Assembly: GCA_947599925.1 (NCBI GenBank)
Contig: CANQFT010000017.1
Span: 1 to 46,009, forward strand
From: an uncultured Oscillospiraceae bacterium
Lineage (GTDB): Bacteria > Bacillota > Clostridia > Oscillospirales > Oscillospiraceae
DNA length: 46,009 nucleotides
Direction of reading: 5' to 3'
Each line of letters begins with the position of its first letter. The stretch's first letter is position 1. The translations under genes and the position numbers were made by a program. Positions 9,348 to 16,079 of the stretch are shown here, one piece after another. The notes under the pieces are model-generated. The model made no database searches and was not told the origin of the DNA. It was given only the letters and a program-made list of their open reading frames with translations.

Positions 9348-10301
9348 TTAAACTCTCAGGAATTTGCGGATGGCCAACAGCGAGCCCAGCACGCCGATGG
9401 TCAGTCCCGCGCCGCAGAACACCGCCAGCACCATGCCCCAGAGCTGGCCAAAGGGCACGGCCACCAGGAAGCCCAGCTGTCCCGCCGCGCCCATGGCCCG
9501 CTCCACCAGGCCGTAGACCCACCACTGGAGGAAGAAGGACAAAATGGCGCTGAACAGGCCCAGGATCGCCCCCTCCATCACGAAGGGCCAGCAGATGAAG
9601 CCGTTGGTGGCGCCGCACATCCGCATGATGGCGATCTCCTCGCGGCGGTAGAAGGTGGCCAGGCGCAGGGTGTTGGAGATGATGAAGAGGCTGACCACCG
9701 CCAGGGTGACGATCAGCACCAGGGCAAGGCCCGCCGCCACGTTGCGGACGGCGATCATCCCCTCGGCCACGCCGATGTCCGCCGAGGTGCTCTCAATGCC
9801 CGGAATGGCCCGGACCTGCTCCACCGTCTGCTCCAGCTGGGAGATGTCGGCGACGTGGACGCGGTAGCGGTGCTGGAAGGTGTCGGTGGGCAAGAGGTCG
9901 TAGAGCTCGTTCTCCCCTTCCCGCTGGGCGCGGAAGTCGGCCAGCACGGTCTCCCGGTCCACAAACTGGACCTCCCGCACGTTGGCCACGGCGGTGATGT
10001 CGTGGATGAGGGCGTGGGCCTGGTCGTCGGAGAGGCTGTCGTCTATGTAGGCCAAAAACTCGTTGTCCCGCTCCAGCTCCGCCAGATTTGCGTCCAGATC
10101 CACCGCCACCAGCGCGAAGGTGCCCATGATCAGCAGACAGGCCACGGTGGTACACACCGCGGCGAAGGACATGAGCCCGTGGCGGAAGATGCTGGTGAAG
10201 CCCTCTTTGATGAAGTAACCCAGGTTCCAGCGGCGGTGGGACGGGGCCTTTTTCCTGGCCCGGTCCGGACCTGCCATGCGGCTGCGGTCAATCTCCGGCA
10301 T
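9348..10301 (-). CDS. ftsX: Cell division ABC transporter permease FtsX
   Basis: FtsX is the membrane half of FtsEX, which does not transport but transmits ATP hydrolysis to peptidoglycan hydrolases outside the cell. The 317-residue protein has a basic cytoplasmic N-terminus, TM1 at about 43-66, a large extracellular loop (about 67-180), and TM2-TM4 at about 190-210, 235-262 and 283-307, the standard FtsX layout. The start at 10301 has AGGAGGTG eight bases upstream and overlaps the end of ftsE by 14 bases. The loop is the expected docking surface for the M23 coiled coil encoded next. Confidence 0.95.
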   Translation of the reverse strand: MPEIDRSRMAGPDRARKKAPSHRRWNLGYFIKEGFTSIFRHGLMSFAAVCTTVACLLIMGTFALVAVDLDANLAELERDNEFLAYIDDSLSDDQAHALIHDITAVANVREVQFVDRETVLADFRAQREGENELYDLLPTDTFQHRYRVHVADISQLEQTVEQVRAIPGIESTSADIGVAEGMIAVRNVAAGLALVLIVTLAVVSLFIISNTLRLATFYRREEIAIMRMCGATNGFICWPFVMEGAILGLFSAILSFFLQWWVYGLVERAMGAAGQLGFLVAVPFGQLWGMVLAVFCGAGLTIGVLGSLLAIRKFLRV

Positions 10302-11250
10302 GGTCGTTCACCTCCTGCTGGGGCGCGGCGCTCTCCGGGGCCACGGCGGTGTCCATCGCCGCGGCCGAGGCCAGGATCTCCATGGGAATGGCGCCCGCGG
10401 ACGGCGCGGGGACCGCTTCTTCAACCGCTTCTTCAACCGCTTCTTCTGCGGGCTCCGGCTCGTGGGCGGACTCCTCCTCGGACGCCGCTTCACCCGGCTC
10501 CGGCTCGTGGACAGGCTCCTCCTCCGCGGACGCCGCTTCAGCGGGCTCCGGCTGGGACCGCTCCACGGCGGCGTTGGGGTAGTACCCGCCGGTCTCGTCC
10601 CGGAGGATGCGGCCGTCGCGGATGGCGATGACCCGCTTGCCCAGGCGGTCCACCAGGCCCTTTTCGTGGGTGACCACCAGCATGGTGGTGCCCAGGTCGT
10701 TGATCTGGGCCAGCAGTTCCATGATCTCCACGCTGAGGCCGGGGTCCACGTTGGCGGTGGGCTCGTCGGCGATGATCATCTCCGGGTTGTTCACCAGGGC
10801 GCGGGCGATGGCCAGGCGCTGCTGTTCCCCGCCGGAGAGCTGGTTGGGCAGCTCCCGCTCCTTGCCCTGCAGCCCCACCAGCTCCAGCACATAGGGGATG
10901 CGCTTTCGCATGGCGTGGCCGGAGGAGCCCACCACACGCATGACAAAAGCCAGGTTCTCCCAGACCGTCTTGTTGGTCATCAGCCGGAAGTCCTGGAACA
11001 CAACGCCCAAAGTCCGCCGCAGCAGAGGGATCTGCCGGCGGCGGATGTTGTTGAGATTGTAGCCGTTGACCATGATCTTGCCGCCGGTGGCCTGGATCTC
11101 GCCGGTCAACAGCTTGGTGACGGTGGACTTGCCGGAGCCGGAGGGCCCCACCAGAAAGACAAATTCCCCGTCCTCAATACGGAACGAGACCCCGCGCAGG
11201 GCCTCGTTTCCCGTATCGTATGTCTTTGTTACGTCGATGAACCGTACCAT
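10288..11250 (-). CDS. ftsE: Cell division ATP-binding protein FtsE with an acidic repetitive C-terminal tail
   Basis: The ATPase core is complete: Walker [10 protein letters not shown] (35-43), signature LSGGEQQR near 138, Walker B IIADEPT near 160 and the switch histidine in VVTHE. The family usually ends near residue 225-230, but this protein has 320 residues. The extra stretch, about 227-320, is made of Glu/Pro/Ala repeats (HEPEPGEAAS, HEPEPAEEAV, then EEAV repeated) and ends in an Ala-rich piece. A separate entry describes the DNA repeats behind it. GGGAGG precedes the ATG, 15 bases after the regulator gene. The tail is cytoplasmic and probably disordered; a role in partner binding is possible but not shown. 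Confidence 0.95.
   Translation of the reverse strand: MVRFIDVTKTYDTGNEALRGVSFRIEDGEFVFLVGPSGSGKSTVTKLLTGEIQATGGKIMVNGYNLNNIRRRQIPLLRRTLGVVFQDFRLMTNKTVWENLAFVMRVVGSSGHAMRKRIPYVLELVGLQGKERELPNQLSGGEQQRLAIARALVNNPEMIIADEPTANVDPGLSVEIMELLAQINDLGTTMLVVTHEKGLVDRLGKRVIAIRDGRILRDETGGYYPNAAVERSQPEPAEAASAEEEPVHEPEPGEAASEEESAHEPEPAEEAVEEAVEEAVPAPSAGAIPMEILASAAAMDTAVAPESAAPQQEVNDHAGD
10414..10449 (+). repeat. 12-bp tandem repeat, three copies, inside the ftsE tail
   Basis: The 12-base unit CGCTTCTTCAAC occurs three times in a row; the last copy ends CTGC. On the minus strand it encodes the EEAV repeats of the FtsE tail. Just beside it, at about 10450-10550, a longer imperfect repeat of roughly 48 bases encodes the (H/Q)EPEP(A/G)EAAS blocks. 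Unit length is a multiple of three, so slippage would change tail length without shifting the frame. Confidence 0.85.
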
Positions 11251-11265
11251 GGGGTTCCTCCCGCG

Positions 11266-12357
11266 TCAGTTGTCGATCCCTCTGGAGACCAGGTATTTCT
11301 TGACCATCAGGGCCACTTTGAAGGTGATGGCGTCGTCGAACTCCCGCAGGTCCAGACCTGTGAGTTTCTTGATCTTCTCCAGCCGGTATACCAGGGTGTT
11401 GCGGTGGACAAAGAGCTTGCGGGCGGTCTCGGAGACGTTGAGGTTGTTTTCAAAGAACTTGTTGATGGTGAACAGGGTCTCCTGGTCCAGCGCGTCGATG
11501 GGGTTTTTCTTAAAGACTTCCTGCAGGAACATATCGCAAAGGGTGGTGGGCAGCTGGTAGATGAGGCGGCCGATGCCCAGGTTTTCGTAGTTGATGACGG
11601 CCATTTCGGTGTTGAACACCTTGCCCACCTCGATGGCCACGCTCGCCTCCTTGTAGGCGCGGGCCAGGTCCCGCAGGTGCGGGGCCACCGTGCCGATGCC
11701 GATGACGCACTTGGTGTGGAGCTCGCCGTCCAAAAGTTCCTGCATCTGGGCGGCCAGACGGTAGAGCTCCTTGCTGTCCGTGTTCTCCTCCAGGGACTTG
11801 ATGACGGCCACGTCGGTGTCGCTCATGGAGAGGATGAAGTCGTTTTGCTTGTCAGGGAACAGCCCTTGGAGCAGGTCGATGGCGGCGGGGTTCCCCTCCG
11901 GGGCCATGCGGATCAAAAAGGCACAGCGGGGCTGTTCGTTGGGGAAGTGGAGTTCGCGGGAACGGATGTAGATGTCCCCGGAGAGGATGTTGTCCGAGAC
12001 GATGTTTTTCACAAAGGTGGCCCGGTCGTGCTTTTCCTCATAAGAGGCTTTGGCGCCGTTGAGGGCCACGACAGCCAGGCCGCAGATGCTCTGGGCCTCC
12101 TCCCCCTCCCCCACCACGAAGGCGGCGTAGTCATAGAAGACGGACCAGCCCGACAGGGCGCGGAAGAGCTTGCCCTCGGCGGTGACGTAGGCGCTCTCGT
12201 GGCGGTTGATGACCTCCGCCACCTGGGGCCAGCGCTCCCCGACCAGAGCCAGATCGGTACAGGCCACCACCGTCCCCTCGTTGTCCACCACGCCGATCGG
12301 CAGCTTGGTGCAGTCCTTCATCTGGAGCACCACACTTTGGAATATCCGGCTGGACAT
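11266..12357 (-). CDS. CdaR/PucR-type transcriptional regulator
   Basis: The 363-residue protein ends in a PucR-family helix-turn-helix of the kind found in CdaR regulators. The helix region NNLNVSETARKLFVHRNTLVYRL lies near residues 305-330, written here only as landmarks NVSETARKL and HRNTLVYRLEKI. Before it is a GGDEF-like/CdaR middle region, and the N-terminal about 130 residues (PIGVVDNEGTVVACT, then a small beta-rich stretch) look like a sensory PAS/GAF-type domain. The ligand is unknown. It has its own strong promoter and AAAGGAGGGG just upstream, and lies 15 bases before ftsE, so it may control the division-repair run or itself. It is not a typical response regulator: no receiver domain is present. 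Confidence 0.85.
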   Translation of the reverse strand: MSSRIFQSVVLQMKDCTKLPIGVVDNEGTVVACTDLALVGERWPQVAEVINRHESAYVTAEGKLFRALSGWSVFYDYAAFVVGEGEEAQSICGLAVVALNGAKASYEEKHDRATFVKNIVSDNILSGDIYIRSRELHFPNEQPRCAFLIRMAPEGNPAAIDLLQGLFPDKQNDFILSMSDTDVAVIKSLEENTDSKELYRLAAQMQELLDGELHTKCVIGIGTVAPHLRDLARAYKEASVAIEVGKVFNTEMAVINYENLGIGRLIYQLPTTLCDMFLQEVFKKNPIDALDQETLFTINKFFENNLNVSETARKLFVHRNTLVYRLEKIKKLTGLDLREFDDAITFKVALMVKKYLVSRGIDN

Positions 12358-12428
12358 GGAACCCCTCCTTTTCTCAATGTTTCATCCAAAACCACAAAAT
12401 CAATGGGCGAAATTCAGCGAGTATACTC

Positions 12429-12457
12429 ATTATACCGGAAAGCACAAGGGATTTCAA
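12429..12457 (-). promoter_or_regulatory. Sigma-A-type promoter for the regulator-ftsEX-addAB run
   Basis: On the minus strand TTGAAA (12457-12452) and a perfect TATAAT (12434-12429) are 17 bases apart. Transcription should start near 12422, giving a leader of about 65 bases. It lies in the AT-rich gap 12358-12493 and is the only clear promoter I see for the seven genes down to addA. Confidence 0.85.
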
Positions 12458-12493
12458 TAGACTTTCAAAAATATTTTGTGAAAATTGCATAAA

Positions 12494-13189
12494 TCAGCTT
12501 TCCCGCAGAATCGACAGCTCCGCCGGGGTCAGGGGCCGCCACTGGCCGGGCTCCAGCCCCTCGTCCAGCGTCAGAGGGCCCATGGACACCCGCTTGAGGC
12601 TTGTCACCGGCTTGCCCAGACAGGCCATCATCCGCTTCACCTGGTGAAATTTCCCCTCCTGGATGGTGAGAAGGCCGGCGGAGGGCCCGGCGATCTCCAG
12701 CCTTGCCGGAAGACAGCGCAGACCGTCGCCCAGGACGAGGCCCGCCGCCAGCGCCGCGCGGTCGGCCTCCTCCAGCGCGCCCGCCACCGTCACCAGATAG
12801 GTCTTGTCCACGTGCTTTCTGGGCGAGAGCAGACGGTGGGCCAGGGCCCCGTCGTCGGTGAGCAGCAGCAGCCCGGTGGCGTCCTTGTCCAGCCGCCCCA
12901 CCGGGAACAGCCCCCGTCGGCGCAGGTCTTGAGGCAGCAGGTCCAGCACCGTCCTCTCCCTGTCGTCCTGGGTGGCGGAGACCACGCCCGCGGGCTTGTG
13001 GAGCATCAGGTAGATGGATCCCCGCTCCAGCGCCGCGCCGTCCACGCGCACCACGGCGTCCTGGGGACACTTGGCCTCGGCCCGCGTGACCACCGCGCCG
13101 TCCACCTGCACGCGGCCCTGGGCGATCAGGCCCTTGGCCTCCCTGCGCCCGTAGCCCGCCGCGCTCAGCACCCTGTCCAGCCGCTCCAA
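12494..13189 (-). CDS. rsuA: 16S rRNA pseudouridine synthase, RsuA/RluB family
   Basis: The enzyme converts a uridine in rRNA to pseudouridine; RsuA acts on 16S U516. An N-terminal S4 RNA-binding domain (ERLDRVLSAAGYGRREAKGLI) is written here as landmarks ERLDRVL and GRREA, followed by the catalytic motif GRLDKDATGLLLLTDDG with its aspartate, and the C-terminal EGKFHQVKRM. I prefer the TTG at 13189 (231 residues), which begins the S4 domain and has GGGAGAGGGGG upstream. The ATG at 13222 would add 11 residues, but the -10 box ends only two bases before it, so the transcript should start downstream of that ATG. RsuA versus the closely related RluB/RluE cannot be settled by eye. Confidence 0.9.
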   Translation of the reverse strand: MERLDRVLSAAGYGRREAKGLIAQGRVQVDGAVVTRAEAKCPQDAVVRVDGAALERGSIYLMLHKPAGVVSATQDDRERTVLDLLPQDLRRRGLFPVGRLDKDATGLLLLTDDGALAHRLLSPRKHVDKTYLVTVAGALEEADRAALAAGLVLGDGLRCLPARLEIAGPSAGLLTIQEGKFHQVKRMMACLGKPVTSLKRVSMGPLTLDEGLEPGQWRPLTPAELSILRES

Positions 13190-13224
13190 CGCCGCCGCCC
13201 CCTCTCCCAAGTCTCTTGACATGG

Positions 13225-13233
13225 ATTATACCA
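13225..13233 (-). promoter_or_regulatory. Extended -10 promoter of rsuA
   Basis: The minus strand reads TGGTATAAT, a perfect extended -10, with no convincing -35. The predicted start of transcription, near 13218, lies inside the first annotated-looking ATG (13222-13220) and leaves a 29-base leader with a purine-rich SD before the TTG at 13189. Confidence 0.7.
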
Positions 13234-13281
13234 CGTTCGCATAGAAATTGACCAGAGCATTTTTGGAAGGAGCGATGGCCG

Positions 13282-13803
13282 ATGTTCATTTACACGGCGA
13301 AGCTGGACCGAAGGCGGCTGATAGCGGGCGGCGTGGGGGCTCTGGCGCTGGTGTGCGCGCTGGGGCTCTTTCTGGCCTTTTCCGGCAGGAGCGCCGCCGC
13401 GGGCCAGACGGTGAGCCCCAAGGGCGTCAAGACCGCGGAGGACCGGCTGGCCTACCTGGGGGCCTACGGATGGCTGGTGCGGGAGGAGCCTCTGGCGGTG
13501 GAGGAGCTGGTCATTCCCAAGGAGTTTGGCGCGGAGTACGCCGACTACCTCTCTCTCCAGAGCCAGCAGGGGTTTGACCTGGCCCGTTACGCGGGCAAGA
13601 CGGTGAAACGGTACACCTATGAAATACTCAACTACCCCACCGGTGAGACCGGGGTCCAGGCGTCGCTGCTGATGTATAAGAACACCGTGGTGGGGGCCGA
13701 CGTCCTCTCCCCCGCCCTGGACGGCTTCATCCACGGCCTGGAGATGCCCCAGGCCACCCAAGCTCAGATCATCCAAGAAGCGGCGGGGCCGCTTCTTGGA
13801 TGA
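13282..13803 (+). CDS. DUF4830-like membrane-anchored protein
   Basis: The 173-residue product has a short basic N-terminus, one hydrophobic segment (about 13-33) that could be an anchor or signal, and a globular domain containing AYGWLVREEPLAVEE, IPKEFGAEYADYLSLQ, QQGFDLARYAGKTVKRYTYE (landmarks only) and SPALDGFIHGL. This pattern matches what I recall of DUF4830, a family of Clostridia with no known function. SD GGAAGGAG (13265-13272) fixes the start. It lies between rsuA and the spore genes with no clear operon partner. Oddly, its last ten codons and stop codon are part of the terminator stem described separately. Confidence 0.8.
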   Translation: MFIYTAKLDRRRLIAGGVGALALVCALGLFLAFSGRSAAAGQTVSPKGVKTAEDRLAYLGAYGWLVREEPLAVEELVIPKEFGAEYADYLSLQSQQGFDLARYAGKTVKRYTYEILNYPTGETGVQASLLMYKNTVVGADVLSPALDGFIHGLEMPQATQAQIIQEAAGPLLG

Positions 13804-13810
13804 TTTTTTT
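13771..13810 (+). terminator. Rho-independent terminator overlapping the end of the DUF4830-like gene
   Basis: Perfect 14-bp arms (13771-13784 and 13788-13801) enclose the loop GGG and are followed by GATTTTTTT. The arms contain AAGAAGCGGC and GCCGCTTCTT. The stem covers the final codons and the first base of the TGA stop, so a terminating ribosome sits on the hairpin. Confidence 0.93.
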
Positions 13811-13824
13811 GCGGCCCGCCGCAG

Positions 13825-13860
13825 CGCACGACCCGGCCACCGAGGTGGCCGGGTCGTGCG
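13825..13860 (+). repeat. Long GC-rich hairpin after the terminator
   Basis: The 16-base arms (13825-13840 and 13845-13860) are perfectly complementary around the loop CGAG, with a second outer pairing of GGCCCGC (13813-13819) and GCGGGCC (13864-13870). The left arm and its flank are nearly identical to bases 19717-19746 on the minus strand, where they also follow a terminator. No T-run follows, so it is not a second classical terminator. Confidence 0.85.
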
Positions 13861-13874
13861 TTTGCGGGCCGAGA

Positions 13875-14005
13875 TGTCACGCCTCGCCTGTTCGCGACGC
13901 CCGGCTTCGCTCCGACTCGGGCTGGTCTGCGGGGCCCTGGGGCCCCTCCGCTCGCCCTCGCTCCGCTCCATCCGGGCTGCTCACGACGGCTCGGACGCTT
14001 CGAGT
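13875..14005 (+). repeat. 131-bp intergenic repeat, copy 1
   Basis: This unit starts TGTCACGCCTCGCCTG and ends GGACGCTTCGAGT, and is repeated directly at 14006. It is very GC-rich and codes for nothing convincing, though reading frames pass through it. It contains the palindrome GGGGCC-CTGG-GGCCCC. The whole gap 13804-14194 holds only the hairpin at 13825 and these two copies. Confidence 0.9.
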
Positions 14006-14136
14006 TGTCACGCCTCGCCTGTTCGCGACGCCCGGCTTCGCTCCGACTTGGGCTGGTCTGCGGGGCCTTTGGCCCCGCCGCTCGCCCTCGCTCCGCTCCA
14101 TCCGGGCTGCTCACGACGGCTCGGACGCTTCGTTGT
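14006..14136 (+). repeat. 131-bp intergenic repeat, copy 2
   Basis: It is a direct repeat of copy 1 with about 95% identity by eye. The hairpin stem GGGGCC/GGCCCC is kept while the loop changes from CTGG to TTT, which fits selection on a fold or a shared recent origin. A third copy is at 1-79, inverted. Confidence 0.9.
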
Positions 14137-14194
14137 CGCCCTGGGGCCCGGCGCGGCATAGGCTGGGGTGAGCCCGTTTGAAAGGAGGCTTGTT

Positions 14195-14629
14195 ATGGCC
14201 TATTCCGACGCGGAGCTGCTGGCCCGGCTCATTCAGTGCGAGGCCGGCGGCGAGGGACAGACCGGCATGGAGGCGGTGGCCAGCGTGGTGATGAACCGGG
14301 TGCGGACCACCGTGGGCGAATATGGGCGGCTGGGCACGCTCTCCCAGGTGATCTTCCAAAAGGGGCAGTTCGTCTGCGCCATGGAGACCGTGGGCGGCAA
14401 GTATAACGCCCAGAACATCTACAATATGCGGCCCGAGGCCCAGCACTACGCCATCGCAGAGTGGGCCATCGCCGGAGGGCGGCTGAGCGGTCTGGGCGAG
14501 GCGCTGTGGTTCTTCAACCCCTATTCCAGTTCCTGCCGTCCCAACTTCCCCACGCGGGTGGGCTCCTTTGCCCTTCGCATTGGAGACCACTGCTTCTATA
14601 ACCCCACAAGCTATTACGCCGATACGTAG
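14195..14629 (+). CDS. cwlJ: Spore cortex-lytic enzyme, CwlJ type (SleB/Hydrolase_2 fold)
   Basis: CwlJ degrades spore cortex peptidoglycan during germination and acts in the spore coat layer. The 144-residue protein has no signal peptide and matches the length of Bacillus CwlJ (about 142), unlike the longer exported SleB. The catalytic-domain motif LIQCEAGGEGQTGMEAVASV (20 residues; the first Glu is the expected catalytic acid) and the C-terminal DHCFYNPT are both typical. SD AAAGGAGG (14181-14188) supports the ATG at 14195; the GTG at 14168 is poorer. A GerQ-like gene follows after 39 bases, as in Bacillus, where gerQ is needed for CwlJ function. A possible sporulation -10 (CATAGGCT near 14157) has no matching -35. 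Confidence 0.87.
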   Translation: MAYSDAELLARLIQCEAGGEGQTGMEAVASVVMNRVRTTVGEYGRLGTLSQVIFQKGQFVCAMETVGGKYNAQNIYNMRPEAQHYAIAEWAIAGGRLSGLGEALWFFNPYSSSCRPNFPTRVGSFALRIGDHCFYNPTSYYADT

Positions 14630-14668
14630 ATTCCAGCAGACCCCATTGAGAAAGGAGTTCTTTCACAT

Positions 14669-15286
14669 ATGGCCATCCTACAAGAAGGACTGCTGCGCGT
14701 ACAGCAGGATATGGCGGACACCGGCAACCAGATCAACACCCCGCCCGCCGTGGACAGCGGCATCATGGACTCCCCCGGTCTGGAGGGCTCCTTCCAGCAG
14801 CTGTTGGCCGACAATCTGGGCCACTACGTCCAGATCGACTTCCTGGTGGGCGTCCAGACTCTGGTGCGCCGCAGCGGTATCATCTACGCCGTGGGCCGCA
14901 GTTTTGTGGTCCTCTATGACGAGACCAACCGGAACTTTGTCATGTGCGACGTCTTTTCCGCCAAGTTCGTGGCCTTTTTCGCCACCCGTCCCGCCCCAGG
15001 CGTGCTGCCCAATAACCCCATGGGCATCATGGCCGTGGACGCCCAGGGCAACCTCTGGCCGGTGGAGCATATGGAGCCCTCCCGCCACCCAGCGGGCGGC
15101 CAGACCACCGCGGACCAGCTGGTCCAGGCCCAGGAGCAGGCCCTCCAAGCGGCCCGCCGTCTGGCCCGGCAGAGCAACCAGCTCCCCGGCGTGGCCTCCC
15201 CCGGCGCCGTGCCGCCTCCGGAGACGGCCACCGGCCCCGGCTGGGTCACACTCACCGACCAGGGCTTCGCCAACTCCCAGAGCTGA
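14669..15286 (+). CDS. GerQ-like spore coat protein
   Basis: The 205-residue product has a polar, Gln/Pro-containing N-terminus, a central beta-rich domain (about 45-112) with LGHYVQIDFLVG, GIIYAVGRSFVVLYDE and FSAKFVAFF, and a Gln/Ala-rich C-terminal tail (about 145-205). The central pattern (a GKxxxVYxxF-like strand, a G-x-I-x-x-x-GRxxxVL strand, then a strand ending in F) follows GerQ, the coat protein that localises CwlJ and is cross-linked during coat maturation. The identification rests on this pattern and on the position directly after cwlJ. The start has AAAGGAG 11 bases upstream. If it is not GerQ itself, it is a coat protein with a related SH3-like fold. Confidence 0.6.
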   Translation: MAILQEGLLRVQQDMADTGNQINTPPAVDSGIMDSPGLEGSFQQLLADNLGHYVQIDFLVGVQTLVRRSGIIYAVGRSFVVLYDETNRNFVMCDVFSAKFVAFFATRPAPGVLPNNPMGIMAVDAQGNLWPVEHMEPSRHPAGGQTTADQLVQAQEQALQAARRLARQSNQLPGVASPGAVPPPETATGPGWVTLTDQGFANSQS

Positions 15287-15309
15287 GCCGCCCAGGGAAG
15301 ATCACAGAC

Positions 15310-15344
15310 AAAGGGCCCGCTGTCGCGCAGACAGCGGGCCCTTT
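15310..15344 (+). terminator. Terminator after the cwlJ-gerQ pair
   Basis: Fifteen-base arms (AAAGGGCCCGCTGTC and its complement) enclose the loop GCGCA, then TTTTCATTTGTTTTTTT. It also faces the convergent ABC transporter genes and may serve both strands, although the minus-strand T-run is short. Confidence 0.9.
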
Positions 15345-15356
15345 TCATTTGTTTTT

Positions 15357-16079
15357 TTACAGGACCTTGGACAAGAACTCGATGGTCCGGGGCTCCTTGG
15401 GGTTGGAGAAGAAGCTCTTGGGCTCGTTCTCCTCCAAAATGTGCCCCTGGTCCATAAAGAGCACGCGGGTGCCCACCTCGCGGGCAAAGCCCATCTCGTG
15501 GGTGACCACCACCATGGTCATGCCCTCCTGGGCCAGTTCCCGCATGACCTCCAACACCTCGCCCACCATCTCCGGGTCCAGAGCGGAGGTGGGCTCGTCG
15601 AAGAGCATCAGCTTGGGCTTCATGGCCAGGGCCCGGACGATGGCGATCCGCTGTTTCTGTCCGCCGGAGAGCTGCGCGGGGTAGGCGTCCGCCTTCTCCT
15701 CCAACCCCACGCGCCGCAGCAGCCGCACGGCCTCCTCGTCGGCCTCGGCCTGGCCCATGAGCTTGGTCCGCACAGGGGCCAGGGTGATGTTTTTGCGGAT
15801 GGTCATGTTGGGAAAGAGGTTGAAGTGCTGAAACACCATGCCCATCTGCCGCCGCACGGCGTTGATGTCCACCTTGGGGTCGGTGATGACCTGGCCCTCA
15901 AAGGTGATGGTCCCCGCCGTAGGGGTCTCCAACAGGTTGAGACAGCGCAGGAAGGTGGACTTGCCGGAGCCGGAGGGACCGATGACCACCACCTTTTCGC
16001 CGGGGGCGATGTGCTGGTCGATGTTGTCCAGCACCAGATGGTCGCCGAAGGACTTGGACAGGCCTTTAACGTCGATCAC
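15357..16079 (-). CDS. Polar amino-acid ABC transporter, ATP-binding protein (GlnQ/ArtP type)
   Basis: This is the ATPase of a family-3 amino-acid importer. The 240-residue protein has Walker [10 protein letters not shown] near 34-42, the signature [11 protein letters not shown], Walker [15 protein letters not shown] and the switch histidine in VVTHEMGFA. The aromatic A-loop and overall length fit GlnQ/HisP/ArtP. It overlaps the permease gene by 14 bases. The likely cargo, argued from the upstream regulatory site and not from this protein, is arginine or a related basic amino acid. Confidence 0.93.
   Translation of the reverse strand: MIDVKGLSKSFGDHLVLDNIDQHIAPGEKVVVIGPSGSGKSTFLRCLNLLETPTAGTITFEGQVITDPKVDINAVRRQMGMVFQHFNLFPNMTIRKNITLAPVRTKLMGQAEADEEAVRLLRRVGLEEKADAYPAQLSGGQKQRIAIVRALAMKPKLMLFDEPTSALDPEMVGEVLEVMRELAQEGMTMVVVTHEMGFAREVGTRVLFMDQGHILEENEPKSFFSNPKEPRTIEFLSKVL

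Noticed and set aside
8029-9618. Longer start for the coiled-coil M23 protein at 9618
   Set aside because: The extra 95 residues lie inside ftsX, have a non-coding look and would place the membrane segment deep in the protein.
13216-13245. A plus-strand promoter for the DUF4830-like gene with TTGACA at 13216
   Set aside because: The -35 is perfect, but 17-18 bases later there is only CATAGA, a poor -10; not strong enough to list.
12465-13289. An alternative frame over rsuA of 274 residues, Gly/Arg-rich
   Set aside because: It is out of frame with the recognised pseudouridine synthase and has no domain.
13877-14101. Arg/Ser-rich open frames in the 131-bp repeats (for example starting MERSEGERR)
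   Set aside because: The frames follow the repeat and have no SD; all frames of the repeat are open because of its composition. The DNA repeat is the real feature.
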